This document shows, piece by piece, positions 6,685 through 15,353 of a DNA stretch of 35,754 nucleotides (the first letter of the stretch is position 1; every line of letters begins with the position of its first letter). The stretch lies in assembly GCA_019745575.1 (NCBI GenBank), contig JAIETA010000270.1:1-35754 (forward strand), in the 5' to 3' direction. The DNA is from Reyranella sp. GTDB lineage: Bacteria > Pseudomonadota > Alphaproteobacteria > Reyranellales > Reyranellaceae. A model generated the notes under the pieces. The model had not been told where the DNA came from. It did not search any database and saw only the letters and a list, made by a program, of their open reading frames with translations. Position numbers and translations under genes: made by a program.

Positions 6685-7761
6685 ATGAGCCTGTTCGATC
6701 GCGACAGGTCGGCCGAGCGCCTGCCGGTGACTTTGATTACCGGCTTCCTGGGCAGCGGCAAGACCACCCTGCTCAACCGCGCGCTGGGCGACCCGCGCAT
6801 GGCGCGCAGCCTCGTGCTGGTGAACGAGTTCGGCGAGGTCGGCCTCGACCATCTGTTCATGGAGCAGGTCGGCGGCGACATGGTGCTGCTGCAGTCGGGC
6901 TGCGTGTGCTGCACCATCCAGGGCGATCTCGACCGCACCCTGCGCGAGATCGCGCAACGGCGTGCGGCCGGCACCGCGCCGCCGTTCGACCGCGTGCTGC
7001 TGGAGACCACCGGGCTGGCCGATCCGGCGCCGATCCTGCAGCTCCTGCTCAACCATCCCATGATCAGCCACGACTATCGCCTCGACGGCGTGGTGGCCAC
7101 CGTCGACGCGCTGAACGGCGCGCGCCAGCTCGACGAACATCCCGAGGCGCTGAAGCAGGCCGCCGTCGCCGATCGTCTCATCGTCAGCAAGACAGACATG
7201 GCGGACGTCTCGACCAATGCGCGGCTGCGGGCGCGGCTGGAGCGACTCAACCCGGGCGCCGCCCTCTACGAGGTCGTGCAGGGCGAGATCGACCCGGCCC
7301 TGCTGTTCGACTCCGGGCCGTTCGATGCCAATGGCAAGAGCGACCAGGTCCGCCAGTGGCTGAACGTTGAAGCCCACGAACACAAGCATGAACACGGGCA
7401 CGAACACGGGCACGAGCATCCTCATCACAGTCACGCCGTCGACCGGTCCCGCCACGACGCGCACATCGCCTCGTTCTGCCTGACCTTCGAGGAGCCGCTC
7501 GACTGGGACCGCTTCAACGCCTGGCTGATGGCCGTGCGCGCCTCATGGGCCGACCGGCTGTTGCGGGTAAAAGGCGTGCTGAACGTCGCGGGCGAAAGCC
7601 AGCCGCTGGTCATTCACGGCGTGCATCGCACTTTCCATCCGCCGACCCTGCTGGCGCGCTGGCCCGATGACGACCGGCGCTCGCGGCTGGTGTTCATCAC
7701 GCGCGACCTCGACCGCGAGAGCGTCGAGGCGAGCTGGCGCGAGATGGGGGAAACCGGCTGA
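6685..7761 (+). CDS. CobW/COG0523-family metal-chaperone GTPase
   Basis: The 358-residue protein has the P-loop G20-FLGSGKT-T28, the metal-binding C73-V-C75-C76 motif of the COG0523 family, the Walker B region RVLLETTGLADP, and S168-K-T-D171 as the base-recognition motif (usually NKxD). A His-rich linker follows at about residues 230-250 with many His in alternating HEH/HGH pattern, then the C-terminal CobW_C domain (SFCLTFEEPLDWDRF onward, with VHRTFHPP). These GTPases insert or deliver zinc, cobalt or nickel; the CxCC motif and His-rich stretch point to zinc or nickel/cobalt. The stop overlaps the start of the next gene by one base (TGATG), suggesting coupled translation. Confidence 0.95.
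   Translation: MSLFDRDRSAERLPVTLITGFLGSGKTTLLNRALGDPRMARSLVLVNEFGEVGLDHLFMEQVGGDMVLLQSGCVCCTIQGDLDRTLREIAQRRAAGTAPPFDRVLLETTGLADPAPILQLLLNHPMISHDYRLDGVVATVDALNGARQLDEHPEALKQAAVADRLIVSKTDMADVSTNARLRARLERLNPGAALYEVVQGEIDPALLFDSGPFDANGKSDQVRQWLNVEAHEHKHEHGHEHGHEHPHHSHAVDRSRHDAHIASFCLTFEEPLDWDRFNAWLMAVRASWADRLLRVKGVLNVAGESQPLVIHGVHRTFHPPTLLARWPDDDRRSRLVFITRDLDRESVEASWREMGETG
7390..7413 (+). repeat. Tandem 12-bp repeat inside the His-rich linker
   Basis: GAACACGGGCAC occurs twice in a row (7390-7401 and 7402-7413) within the GTPase gene. It encodes the units EHGH EHGH of the His-rich linker, and flanking units are degenerate copies. This short in-frame repeat can expand or contract and so vary the number of metal-binding His residues. 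Confidence 0.85.
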
Positions 7762-8231
7762 TGCGGGGCCCGGCCGGCGCGGTGGTCCTGCTGGCGATGA
7801 CTGTCGCAGCGCCTGCTGCCGCTCAGACGGAAATCAACGCGACATGCTTCTGTCAGTCCGGCAACGATCCCAGGCGCTACAGCGCCGAGATCGAGGTGAC
7901 GGATGCCAATCGCGACGGCCTGCGCAGGATGATCGAAGCGGGCACCTTCGAACTGAGGCGGACCGTCAAGGTTACGGGAAACGGCTGCTTGCCCGCCGAG
8001 TGGCGGCCGAACCGGCTGTGCGGTTTCAGCTCGGTGGCGACCACCAGGCCCGACGGCAGCCGCGACAGCCAGCAGATCGACAACAAGCCGGCCAGCGGCA
8101 CCCGGGTGCTGCGCATCACCAACACCGGCGGCATCCCGAAGAAGCTGTCGGGCGCCGCCGGCAAAATCGAACTCTACGACGACCGCTGGGCCAGGACACG
8201 CGTGATCCTGGTCGGCGGCGTCGAGGACTAG
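7761..8231 (+). CDS. Small secreted protein with four cysteines, coupled to the CobW-family gene
   Basis: The 156-residue product starts at an ATG overlapping the GTPase stop by one base. Residues 1-22 form a signal peptide (hydrophobic stretch VVLLAMTVAAPAAAQ). The mature part has four Cys, C29-x-C31, C76 and C87, which could form two disulfides in the periplasm. The remainder is polar with predicted beta structure. I do not recognise a family. Coupling with a COG0523 GTPase hints at a metal-related role, but no clear metal site beyond the Cys pair is visible. The start context and overlap make expression likely. Confidence 0.8.
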   Translation: MRGPAGAVVLLAMTVAAPAAAQTEINATCFCQSGNDPRRYSAEIEVTDANRDGLRRMIEAGTFELRRTVKVTGNGCLPAEWRPNRLCGFSSVATTRPDGSRDSQQIDNKPASGTRVLRITNTGGIPKKLSGAAGKIELYDDRWARTRVILVGGVED

Positions 8232-8247
8232 GTGACCGACCGAACCC

Positions 8248-8874
8248 TCAGGCGGCGTCCTGCTGCGGCAACAGGTCGGCGTACTTCTTGAAGCCGGGCA
8301 GCTTCTCGACCCGGCCCATCCAGGCCTTCACGTTCGCATAGGGCGCGAGATCGATGGCCCCTTCCTCGGCATAGGCCACGTCGCCATAGACCGCGACGTC
8401 GGCGATGGTTGCCTCGTTGCCGACCAGGAACGCCTGTTTGGCGAGCGCGGCGTCGAGCACCTTCAGCGCGTCGTTGGCAAGGCCGGTATAGAGGGCCACG
8501 ACATTGTCCTCGGCCTTCATGAAGCCGCGCTTGATGGCGCGCGGGCGGTAGATGTTCGGCGCCAGGCGGTCGAACTCCCAGAACAGCCACTCGCGGACCT
8601 GGGCCTTCTCGGCCGGAGTCTTGCCGCCCATCTTGCCGAACTTGTCGGCGAGATGGAGCAGGATCGAGCCCGACTGGCAGAGCTTCAGGTCGCCGTCGAC
8701 CAGCGCCGGCACCTGGCCGTAGCGGTTGACCGCGAGATAGTCGGGCTGCTTGTGGGCGCCGGCCCTGAGGTCGACGTGCTTGTAGGCGAACGGCTGGCCC
8801 ATCAGCGACAGGGCAAGCCCCGCCTTGTAGGTCGGACCGCTCAGCCAAATGCCATAAAGCGTCATCTTCGACAT
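8248..8874 (-). CDS. Glutathione S-transferase family protein
   Basis: The 208-residue protein has the GST thioredoxin-fold N-domain (MTLYGIWLSGPTYKAGLAL, with Ser/Thr near residue 12-15 as candidate catalytic residue; VNRYGQVPALVDGD; QSGSILLHLA for glutathione binding) and an alpha-helical C-domain with the capping motif TIADVAVYGDVAYAEEG. It is different in sequence from the other GST at 400-1128 and closer to general bacterial GstA-like enzymes. GGGAG lies 8 bases before the ATG at 8874. It faces the preceding small secreted protein with only 16 bases between stops. Substrate unknown. Confidence 0.92.
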   Translation of the reverse strand: MSKMTLYGIWLSGPTYKAGLALSLMGQPFAYKHVDLRAGAHKQPDYLAVNRYGQVPALVDGDLKLCQSGSILLHLADKFGKMGGKTPAEKAQVREWLFWEFDRLAPNIYRPRAIKRGFMKAEDNVVALYTGLANDALKVLDAALAKQAFLVGNEATIADVAVYGDVAYAEEGAIDLAPYANVKAWMGRVEKLPGFKKYADLLPQQDAA

Positions 8875-8973
8875 GGTTTTCTCCCGTGAGAGGTGAATGG
8901 TGCGGCTCTAGCACGCTACAGGCGGGCAAGCATCGCCCTTGAGGAGGAGCCGGTTAAGCCTGTATGACCGGGC

Positions 8974-9726
8974 ATGAAAATTTCGGCCCGCGACATCGAC
9001 CATCTCTCGGTCAGCCACGCTGACCTCGAGGGCACCGCCGCCAAGCTGGAGCAGCTCGGCTTCAAGCTGACCCCGGAGGGGGTGGAGCCGCGCTGCATCT
9101 GCTTCCAGCCCGATCACGACGAGGTGCCCAACTACATCGAGCTGCTGGCGGGCGACACGACGCGCCTGGCGCTGGCCCTGAACGTGGCCGAGCTCGAGGG
9201 CGAGGAACGCACCCACGCCTGGGAAACCGAGGACGGCTTCGAGGTCGATGCCGGCGTGGTGGTCGGCGAGAGCGGCGGCCCGCTGCCGTGGTTCGCGGTG
9301 AAGCACGAAACGCCCGACGCCTTCATGGAACCGGAATGGATCGTCCATCCCAATGGCGCGCTCGGCCTGATGGCCGTCCATGCCGTGGCGGAGAATCCCA
9401 AGGAGACGGCGACGGCGCTGAAGGCCGTCTGGGGCGCGGCGATGGAGGAGATCTTCGACGGCTGCATGATGCTCAAGGCGGGCTCGGTCGAGTTGCTGAT
9501 CTGGTCGCCGCTCGCCTACCAGCTCGAATACAAGGCGCTGGAGATCATGGCGCCCGCGGAGCTGCCGTGCGTCGTGGGCGTCGCCATCGCCGTCGAGCGC
9601 ACGCGGCCGCTGCAGGCGCTGCTGCGCGCCAACAACGTGGCCTTCGCGCTCACCGAGGGCGACCGCGTGCTGGTCGCGCCCGAACAGGCCGGCGGGCTGA
9701 TGATCGAGTTCATGCCGCAGACCTGA
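8974..9726 (+). CDS. VOC-family protein, Glyoxalase-like domain (two-module)
   Basis: The 250-residue product starts at the ATG at 8974, the first start after an in-frame TGA. It opens with ARDIDHLSVSHADLEGTAAKLEQLGFKLTP, the beta-alpha-beta start of a vicinal-oxygen-chelate fold with a metal-type His (H10), then NYIELLAGD where the Glu ligand lies. The long form with a second module (from about residue 150) and the HPNGALGLMAVHAV block resembles the Glyoxalase_3-like group (PF13468), whose reactions are mostly unknown. A GGAGGAG site lies about 30 bases upstream, too far to be ideal. It is followed by a second VOC gene after 30 bases. Confidence 0.85.
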   Translation: MKISARDIDHLSVSHADLEGTAAKLEQLGFKLTPEGVEPRCICFQPDHDEVPNYIELLAGDTTRLALALNVAELEGEERTHAWETEDGFEVDAGVVVGESGGPLPWFAVKHETPDAFMEPEWIVHPNGALGLMAVHAVAENPKETATALKAVWGAAMEEIFDGCMMLKAGSVELLIWSPLAYQLEYKALEIMAPAELPCVVGVAIAVERTRPLQALLRANNVAFALTEGDRVLVAPEQAGGLMIEFMPQT

Positions 9727-9756
9727 GGGCCAGCGCGGTGTGATAGTCTCGCGGTC

Positions 9757-10116
9757 ATGAAGTTCGCCCACCTCGGCATCGGCGTCAGGGACCTCAAGAC
9801 GAGCGCGGCCTTCTACAAGAAGGTCTTCGCGGCGATCGGCCTGCCGCTCATCGACGAGAGCGAAACCGCGGTCCGCTTTGGCCAGAACAGGACCGCTCTC
9901 TTCTACATCCACACGCGTCAGCCGGCGCCTGGACCGATCCATGTGGCTTTCGAGGTGGAGACCAGGGAATTGGTCGACGCCTTCCACAGCATCGCTCTCG
10001 CTGCCGGCGGCAAGGACCATGGCCCGCCCGGCGTGCGGCCCCACTACAGCCCGACCTACTATGCAGCCTTCGTGATCGATCCCGACGGCCACAATCTCGA
10101 AGCCGTCTGCCGCTGA
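9757..10116 (+). CDS. VOC-family (glyoxalase/bleomycin-resistance-like) protein
   Basis: A single-module 119-residue VOC protein. The usual metal ligands are in place: H5 in MKFAHLGIGVRDL, a second His in GPIHVAFEVE (about residue 68), and Glu in DPDGHNLEAVCR at the end. YYAAFVIDPDGHNLE is the typical C-terminal signature. Members include lactoylglutathione-lyase-like enzymes, fosfomycin or bleomycin resistance proteins and many dioxygenase relatives; the sequence does not decide between them. It lies 30 bases downstream of the longer VOC gene and is probably in the same transcript. Confidence 0.9.
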   Translation: MKFAHLGIGVRDLKTSAAFYKKVFAAIGLPLIDESETAVRFGQNRTALFYIHTRQPAPGPIHVAFEVETRELVDAFHSIALAAGGKDHGPPGVRPHYSPTYYAAFVIDPDGHNLEAVCR

Positions 10117-10147
10117 TCACCGGCTCCCGGCCGCGCCGGCGGCTGCC

Positions 10148-10915
10148 CTAAAACGCCGGTACCGGCGCCTGCGGCACGTCCTTCCAGAACTCGGGGTCGT
10201 GGCCGAAGAACAGCTTCGCGCCGCCGCGCTCCAGCGCTTCCAGGCGGTCGAGCGAGGCCAGCATCTCGGCGCGGTCCCATACGAAGCGCGGCAGGCGGCG
10301 CTCCCGCAGGGTGCGACAGAAGTAGCAGGCGTCGCCGGTCAGGACGATCTCCCCCCGCTCCGTGCGCACCTTCAGCGACTGGTGGCCCGGCGTGTGGCCA
10401 TAGGTCGGAAGGCAGACCACGCTGCCGTCGCCGAACAGGTCGTGCTCGCCCTCGACCTGCTTCACCGGATGGCCGTGGTCGAAGTCGGCCTTGTAGAAGC
10501 CGACCTTGGCCGCCGTCTCGGGATCCTGCGCCGCCTGCCATTCGCGCTTCTGCACCACCATGGTGGCGTTGGGCACCAGCTCGTTGCCGCCGGCGTGATC
10601 GAAATGCAGGTGCGAGTTGACGATGTAGTCGACCCTCCCCGGATCGCGGTCGATCGACTCCAACCGCGACTTCACGTCGTCGGCGGCGCCGAAATGCTCG
10701 AAGCCGAAGATCCGCGCCACGCGCTCGCCCAGGCGGCCGGCGGGGTCGCTGCGGCATTGCGGGTGCATGCCGGTGTCGAACAGGGCGCGACCCTTGGCGT
10801 GCTCGATCAGGTACGACGGGATCGGCAGCGCCACCGAACCGTCCTCGCCCTCGATCATGTCCTTTAGGCGCCCGACGAGCCGGCCGCAGGTCAGGGCGTA
10901 TATTTTCGCCGTCAT
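10148..10915 (-). CDS. Metallo-beta-lactamase-fold hydrolase, AHL-lactonase-like
   Basis: The 255-residue enzyme carries the di-zinc motif H102-L-H104-F-D106-H107, a further ligand H174 in YGHTPGH, an Asp in LTGDACYF, and the last His in FFGHDPEFW. The order and the SHLHFDHAGGN block are those of the AiiA/AttM group of N-acyl-homoserine-lactone lactonases. The N-terminal segment with LPIPSYLIEH and LFDTGMHP also fits this group. It probably opens lactone rings in the cytoplasm; no signal peptide is seen. AHL turnover (quorum quenching) is a reasonable but unproven role because many relatives act on other lactones. No luxI/luxR gene is in the window. Confidence 0.88.
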   Translation of the reverse strand: MTAKIYALTCGRLVGRLKDMIEGEDGSVALPIPSYLIEHAKGRALFDTGMHPQCRSDPAGRLGERVARIFGFEHFGAADDVKSRLESIDRDPGRVDYIVNSHLHFDHAGGNELVPNATMVVQKREWQAAQDPETAAKVGFYKADFDHGHPVKQVEGEHDLFGDGSVVCLPTYGHTPGHQSLKVRTERGEIVLTGDACYFCRTLRERRLPRFVWDRAEMLASLDRLEALERGGAKLFFGHDPEFWKDVPQAPVPAF

Positions 10916-10963
10916 TGCTTCTCCTGCTTTCGTCGAACGAGCCTAGCACATAAGGTTCGGCAC

Positions 10964-12160
10964 ATGCGTTCCCTCGCCCCCGCGCTTCTCGCGCTGCTCG
11001 CGCTGATCGCCGGTCCCGCCCTCGCCCAGCCGCTGCCGACCTACCCGCAACCGCGCGTCACGCTCGACATCGAGCTGCCGGCTGCGCCCGCCTACCAGCT
11101 CTACGGCCGCGGCGCGCCGGGCCGGCTCGCGGTCGGCGCCGACGGCACACACTATGTGCTGACCAATAGTTTCAGACCGTCCGACAATCCGCTGCGGCCG
11201 GCGCTCGATGCGCGCATCGAGCTGTCGGCGTTCCACCGCGACGGCTCGCTCCGGTACCGCACCCTGCTGCCGGTCGACCATCGGCTGAGCCCGAATGGCT
11301 TCGAGATCGAGTCGCTGGGCGTGGCGCCATTGCCCTCGGGCGAGGCCGCGGTCTTCCTCGGCAGCCGCAATGAGGCGGTCGGCCAGGCCATCCTCGGGCG
11401 CCCGCTCACCTTCTACTACGGCATCGGCACGACCGGCTCCGTTCTGCGCGCCGTGCCGGTACCGCCGCCGACCGCCGGCAACGACTCGGGCGCCACCTAC
11501 AGCACGCGCTTCTACCTTCCGACCGCCGACAACGGCCTGCTGGTGGGAGGTGGCTACGGCGGCGGTCCCTTCGCCTGGTGGATCGGCAAGTTCGCGCCCG
11601 ACGGCCGGCGCCTGTGGCAGGCCGGCCCGGTCACCGGCGCGCCCGAGGACGTCTATGCCCTCGCGCCGCGTCCCGACGGCTCGATCGTCGCGGTGGTCGA
11701 GGAAGTGGGCGAAGGCAGCGGACTCAGCAGCTGGTACATCGTCCGCCTCGGCGCCGACGGCCGGCCGCTGGGCCGCACGCGGTTCGACGCCGAGGGCAAC
11801 ACCTTCGCCATCCTGCCCGCGACCTACGTCTCGGCGATCGGCGCCTACCAGTCGATCCGGCGGCCCGAGCTGGTGCGGCTGGACGAGGCCGGCCGCGTCA
11901 CGGGCCGCGCGTCCTGGGGATACGAAGCGACGCGGGTGATGATTCCCGACGGCGACGGCATTGCCGCCATCGTCTGCTACCGGGTCGACGGGCCGCCCTG
12001 CTACGTCGTGCGCGCCGGCCTCGACGGCAAGGTGCGCTGGCAGAGCCCGCCGGTCGCGGCAAGCGACATCGCGCGCACGCCCGACGGCCAGATCGCCGCG
12101 CTGGTCTGGACGGCCGGCGGCACGCGCGCCAGGCTGCAGCGCTTCGCCGACCCGCGGTGA
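10964..12160 (+). CDS. Secreted protein, probable beta-propeller, function unknown
   Basis: The 398-residue product has a clear signal peptide (MRSLAPALLALLALIAGPALAQ, cleavage near residue 22). The mature part shows repeating blade-like units of 40-50 residues with Asp-Gly turns: FAPDGRRLWQ, PRPDGSIVAVVEE, LGADGRPLGRTRF, LDEAGRVTGRASW and TPDGQIAALVW. This fits a delta-60/NHL-type beta-propeller, probably periplasmic or exported. No catalytic motif is recognised. It is divergent from the lactonase-like gene (48-bp gap), and its stop is one base from the gatB stop on the other strand. Confidence 0.78.
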   Translation: MRSLAPALLALLALIAGPALAQPLPTYPQPRVTLDIELPAAPAYQLYGRGAPGRLAVGADGTHYVLTNSFRPSDNPLRPALDARIELSAFHRDGSLRYRTLLPVDHRLSPNGFEIESLGVAPLPSGEAAVFLGSRNEAVGQAILGRPLTFYYGIGTTGSVLRAVPVPPPTAGNDSGATYSTRFYLPTADNGLLVGGGYGGGPFAWWIGKFAPDGRRLWQAGPVTGAPEDVYALAPRPDGSIVAVVEEVGEGSGLSSWYIVRLGADGRPLGRTRFDAEGNTFAILPATYVSAIGAYQSIRRPELVRLDEAGRVTGRASWGYEATRVMIPDGDGIAAIVCYRVDGPPCYVVRAGLDGKVRWQSPPVAASDIARTPDGQIAALVWTAGGTRARLQRFADPR

Positions 12161-12161
12161 C

Positions 12162-13610
12162 TCAGGCGTCGAGTGCCTTCTTCAGGAGCTCGTTCACGAT
12201 CTTGGGGTTGGCCTTGCCGCCTGTCGATTTCATGACCTGGCCGACGAACCAGCCCATCAGGGTGGGCTTGGCCTTGTAGGCCGCGACCTGGCCGGGGTTG
12301 GCGTCGATCACCGCCTTGATGGCGGCCTCGATGGCGCCGGTGTCGGTCACCTGCTTCAGGCCGCGCTCCTCGACCAGCACGGCGGCGTCCTTGCCGGTCT
12401 CCTCCATGGCGACGAACAGGTCCTTGGCTATGCGGCCCGAAATCGTGCCGTCGCCGAGCAGGTCGAGCAGTTTGCCAAGCGACGCTGCGCTCACCGGCGA
12501 TTGGGCGATGCCGAGGCCGCGCCTGTTCAGCATGCCGAACAGGTCGCCGGTCACCCAGTTGGCCGCCTGCTTGGCGTCGCGGCCGCGCGCCACCGCCTCG
12601 AAAAACTCCGCCGTCTCCTTCTCCGCCGTCAGCACGCCCGCGTCGTAGGGCGTGAGGCCGTAATCCTTGATGTAGCGGTTCTTGCGGGCATCGGGCAGCT
12701 CGGGCAGGCCGGCGCGGATGCGTTCGACATATTCCCTGGTCAGCACCAGCGGCAGCAGGTCGGGATCGGGAAAGTAGCGGTAGTCGTGCGCGTCCTCCTT
12801 GGAGCGCATCGAGCGCGTCTCGCCCCGGCCGGGATCGAACAGGCGCGTCTCCTGCGCGATTTTGCCGCCGCCCTCGATGATCTCGACCTGGCGCCGCGCC
12901 TCGTACTCGATGGCCTGCCGCACGTAGCGGATCGAGTTCACGTTCTTGATCTCGCAGCGCGTGCCGAGCTCGCCGCCCGGCTTGCGCACCGAGACGTTGA
13001 CGTCGCAGCGCATGGAGCCCTCGTCCATGTTGCCGTCGCAGGTGCCGAGATAGCGCACGATCGAGCGCAGCTTGGTGAGGTATGCCGCTGCCTCGTCGGC
13101 AGTGCGCATGTCGGGCTTGCTCACGATCTCCATCAGCGCCACGCCGGACCGGTTGAGGTCGACGTAGGTCTGGCTGGGATGCTGGTCGTGCAGGCTCTTG
13201 CCGGCATCCTGCTCGAGATGCAGGCGCTCGATGCCGATCCGGCGAGTGCGGCCGTCGGGCAGGTCGATCTCGACCTCGCCTTCGCCCACGATCGGGTCCT
13301 TGTACTGCGAGATCTGATAGCCGGCCGGCAGGTCGGCATAAAAGTAGTTCTTGCGGTCGAACACCGAGCGCAGATGGATCTCGGCGTTGAGGCCGAGGCC
13401 GGTGCGCACCGCCTGCTCGACGCAACGCTCGTTGATCACCGGCAGCATGCCCGGCATGGCGGCGTCGACCAGCGACACCTGGGTGTTGGGATCGGCGCCG
13501 AATGTGGTCGGAGCACCGGAAAACAGCTTGGCCTCGGAGACGACCTGGGCATGCACTTCCAGCCCGAGGACGATTTCCCACTCGCCCGTTTCGCCCTTGA
13601 TATATGACAT
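12162..13610 (-). CDS. gatB: Aspartyl/glutamyl-tRNA(Asn/Gln) amidotransferase subunit B
   Basis: The 482-residue protein is a full-length GatB. It shows [12 protein letters not shown] at the start, [49 protein letters not shown] and [13 protein letters not shown] in the kinase-like domain. A helical middle region and the C-terminal YqeY-like tail ([20 protein letters not shown]) complete the family layout. GatB activates the misacylated Glu-tRNA(Gln) or Asp-tRNA(Asn) with ATP and receives ammonia from GatA. Start [11 protein letters not shown] at 13610 is standard for alphaproteobacteria. Unusually, it is about 5 kb away from gatCA on the same strand and must have its own promoter. A weak TGGACA-N17-TATTTA (13646-13618) is one possibility but would leave a very short leader. 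Confidence 0.98.
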   Translation of the reverse strand: MSYIKGETGEWEIVLGLEVHAQVVSEAKLFSGAPTTFGADPNTQVSLVDAAMPGMLPVINERCVEQAVRTGLGLNAEIHLRSVFDRKNYFYADLPAGYQISQYKDPIVGEGEVEIDLPDGRTRRIGIERLHLEQDAGKSLHDQHPSQTYVDLNRSGVALMEIVSKPDMRTADEAAAYLTKLRSIVRYLGTCDGNMDEGSMRCDVNVSVRKPGGELGTRCEIKNVNSIRYVRQAIEYEARRQVEIIEGGGKIAQETRLFDPGRGETRSMRSKEDAHDYRYFPDPDLLPLVLTREYVERIRAGLPELPDARKNRYIKDYGLTPYDAGVLTAEKETAEFFEAVARGRDAKQAANWVTGDLFGMLNRRGLGIAQSPVSAASLGKLLDLLGDGTISGRIAKDLFVAMEETGKDAAVLVEERGLKQVTDTGAIEAAIKAVIDANPGQVAAYKAKPTLMGWFVGQVMKSTGGKANPKIVNELLKKALDA

Positions 13611-13690
13611 GAAAGCCTAAATAGGAGCTTGTGCCAGCGCTGTCCATGCTTAGGCTGCTGGCCAATAAAACGCCTTACAGGGAGGCAAAG

Positions 13691-14668
13691 ATGACCATTC
13701 TCCACCGCCGTTCTGTGCTTGTCGGCGCGGCCGCTGCCACGCTCGGCGCACCCGCCATCGCTCGTGCCCAGGCCGATTGGCCCAAAGGCCCGATCAAGTT
13801 TGTCGTGCCGTTCCCGCCCGGTGGATCCACCGATCCGATCACGCGCATCATCCAGGCCAAGATGATCGAGAACACCGGCTGGAACATCGTGGTCGACAAC
13901 AAGCCGGGCGGCACCGGCGTGGTCGGCGCCTCGATCGTGGCCAAGTCGCCGCCCGACGGCCAGAATTGGCTATTCGTCTTCGACAACCACATCCTCAACC
14001 CGGTCTGGACACCCTCGGTACCCTACAAGGACAGCGAACTGATGCCGATCACCCAGATCGGCCGCAGCGCCCAAGGCATCGCCAGCTTCCCCGCGCGGCC
14101 GTTCCAGACCTTTGCCGAAGCCGTGAAGGCTGCGAAGGCTCAGCCAGGCAAGATCAGTTGTGCCGTGCTATCCTCCAGCCTGGCGCAAGTGCTGTTCGCC
14201 TTCATGCAGAAGGAGAACGGCTTCGAGATGAACATGATCCCCTACAAGGGCGGCGGTCCCCTGTTCCAGGACGCTCTTGCCGGCGTCACCGACCTGTCGG
14301 TCTCGAGCCTCGCCAACATGGTGCCGCACGTTAAGGCCGGCAAGCTGAGGATGATCGCCGTTACGTCCGAAAAGCGCAGCGCGGCGATGCCAGACGTGCC
14401 GACGCTTGGCGAGCAAGGCATCAAGGGCGGCCCGTCCTACGCTTGGTGGGGAACCTATGCGCCGGCGGGCACACCCCAGCCGATCGTCGAGCGCATGTAC
14501 GCCGAGATCGTCAAGGCGGTACGCTCGCCCGACGTGACGAAGAAGTTCATCGAGCAATTCGACATGGAAATCACCTTGAGCACGCCCGCGGTGTTCGCAG
14601 AATTCACGACCAAAGAGCAGCAGCTCTGGGCCAAGGTGATCCGCGACAACAACCTGAAGGCGGAATAA
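13691..14668 (+). CDS. Bug/TctC-type substrate-binding protein, Tat-exported
   Basis: Start at the ATG at 13691, preceded by GGAGG (13681-13685); 325 residues. A twin-arginine signal is visible (HRRSVLVGAAAATLG, cleaved after ARAQ near residue 27). The mature domain has the Bug hallmarks: PIKFVVPFPPGGSTDPITR, VVDNKPGGTGVVGA, the PYKGGGPLFQDALAG ligand loop and DVPTLGEQG. These periplasmic proteins bind carboxylates for tripartite tricarboxylate transporters, but most, like this one, are orphans without adjacent tctAB genes. The ligand cannot be read off. It is divergent from gatB (80-bp gap) and convergent with the TetR gene. Confidence 0.95.
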   Translation: MTILHRRSVLVGAAAATLGAPAIARAQADWPKGPIKFVVPFPPGGSTDPITRIIQAKMIENTGWNIVVDNKPGGTGVVGASIVAKSPPDGQNWLFVFDNHILNPVWTPSVPYKDSELMPITQIGRSAQGIASFPARPFQTFAEAVKAAKAQPGKISCAVLSSSLAQVLFAFMQKENGFEMNMIPYKGGGPLFQDALAGVTDLSVSSLANMVPHVKAGKLRMIAVTSEKRSAAMPDVPTLGEQGIKGGPSYAWWGTYAPAGTPQPIVERMYAEIVKAVRSPDVTKKFIEQFDMEITLSTPAVFAEFTTKEQQLWAKVIRDNNLKAE

Positions 14669-14673
14669 CCCGG

Positions 14674-14690
14674 CCCGGCAGCGCGCCGGG
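14674..14690. repeat. GC-rich stem-loop between convergent genes
   Basis: CCCGGC - AGCGC - GCCGGG is a perfect 6-bp inverted repeat lying 5 bases after the Bug gene stop and 15 bases before the TetR gene stop. It could help end transcripts from both sides, but neither strand shows a following T-run, so an intrinsic terminator is doubtful. Confidence 0.35.
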
Positions 14691-14704
14691 CGCCGCGTAT
14701 ACGG

Positions 14705-15337
14705 CTACCGTGTCGCCAGGCCGCCCAGCACCATCTGGGCGATGTCGCGGGCAATGCGCCGCGGACTGGCACCGCCCGGCTTGTACCAGTCGACCGCCCA
14801 GTTGAGCGCGCCCAGGATCGCCATTCGGGTAACCGAGAGGTCGAGGTCGGCGCGGAGCGCGCCGGCCGCCCTGGCCTCGCGCAGCAGCCGCGTCCAGATC
14901 GCACCGTAGGCGCGATGGCCGGCCAGCACGCGGTCGCGGATGTCGGCCGGCACCTGCCAGATCAGCTTGATGGACGCCGAGACGCTGTCGCTGTCGTGCA
15001 GAACCTCGGTCAGATGGGTTTCGATGGCCGCCTCGATCCGTGCGAGCGGCGGCGTATCCGAGGTCAGCGCAGCCAGCCGGCGCTCGAGCGCGGCATGGGC
15101 GCGGCCGAGACCGCGCACCATCACGGCCTCGACCAGCGCCTCGCGCGAGTCGAAGTGATAATAGAGACTTCCTGCCTTCATGCCGATGCTGGCCGCAATA
15201 TCGGCCAGCCGGGCACCGGCATAGCCGCGGTCGCGGAACGCCCGCGCCGCGGCATCCAGGATGCGCTCGCGCGTGAGCTCGGCCTTGCGGTCGGTGGGCC
15301 CGATGCCCAAGACGGTGTCGACACTTGACGAGGCCAT
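14705..15337 (-). CDS. TetR-family transcriptional regulator
   Basis: The start is taken as the ATG at 15337 (210 residues). A TTG at 15361 in the same frame would coincide with the predicted transcription start. Residues ~20-65 form a TetR helix-turn-helix: RERILDAAARAFRDRG, then LADIAASIGMKAGSLYYHFDSREALV, with the Tyr-Tyr-His-Phe signature. The C-terminal helical domain (LHDSDSVSASIKLIWQVP, MAILGALNWAVDWYKPGG) resembles the KstR2/FadR-like TetR_C group that binds CoA or aromatic ligands. It is divergent from the Rieske oxygenase gene with a 113-bp shared region holding a good promoter and an inverted repeat, so control of that oxygenase and of itself is likely. Confidence 0.93.
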   Translation of the reverse strand: MASSSVDTVLGIGPTDRKAELTRERILDAAARAFRDRGYAGARLADIAASIGMKAGSLYYHFDSREALVEAVMVRGLGRAHAALERRLAALTSDTPPLARIEAAIETHLTEVLHDSDSVSASIKLIWQVPADIRDRVLAGHRAYGAIWTRLLREARAAGALRADLDLSVTRMAILGALNWAVDWYKPGGASPRRIARDIAQMVLGGLATR

Positions 15338-15353
15338 GCGGCTCGGCCATTTT

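Noticed and set aside
12001-13665. Long minus-strand frame overlapping gatB
   Set aside because: The protein is Arg-rich and motif-free, while the gatB frame shows full family conservation.
14674-14690. GC stem-loop as a strong bidirectional terminator
   Set aside because: No T-run on either strand; kept only as a low-confidence repeat.
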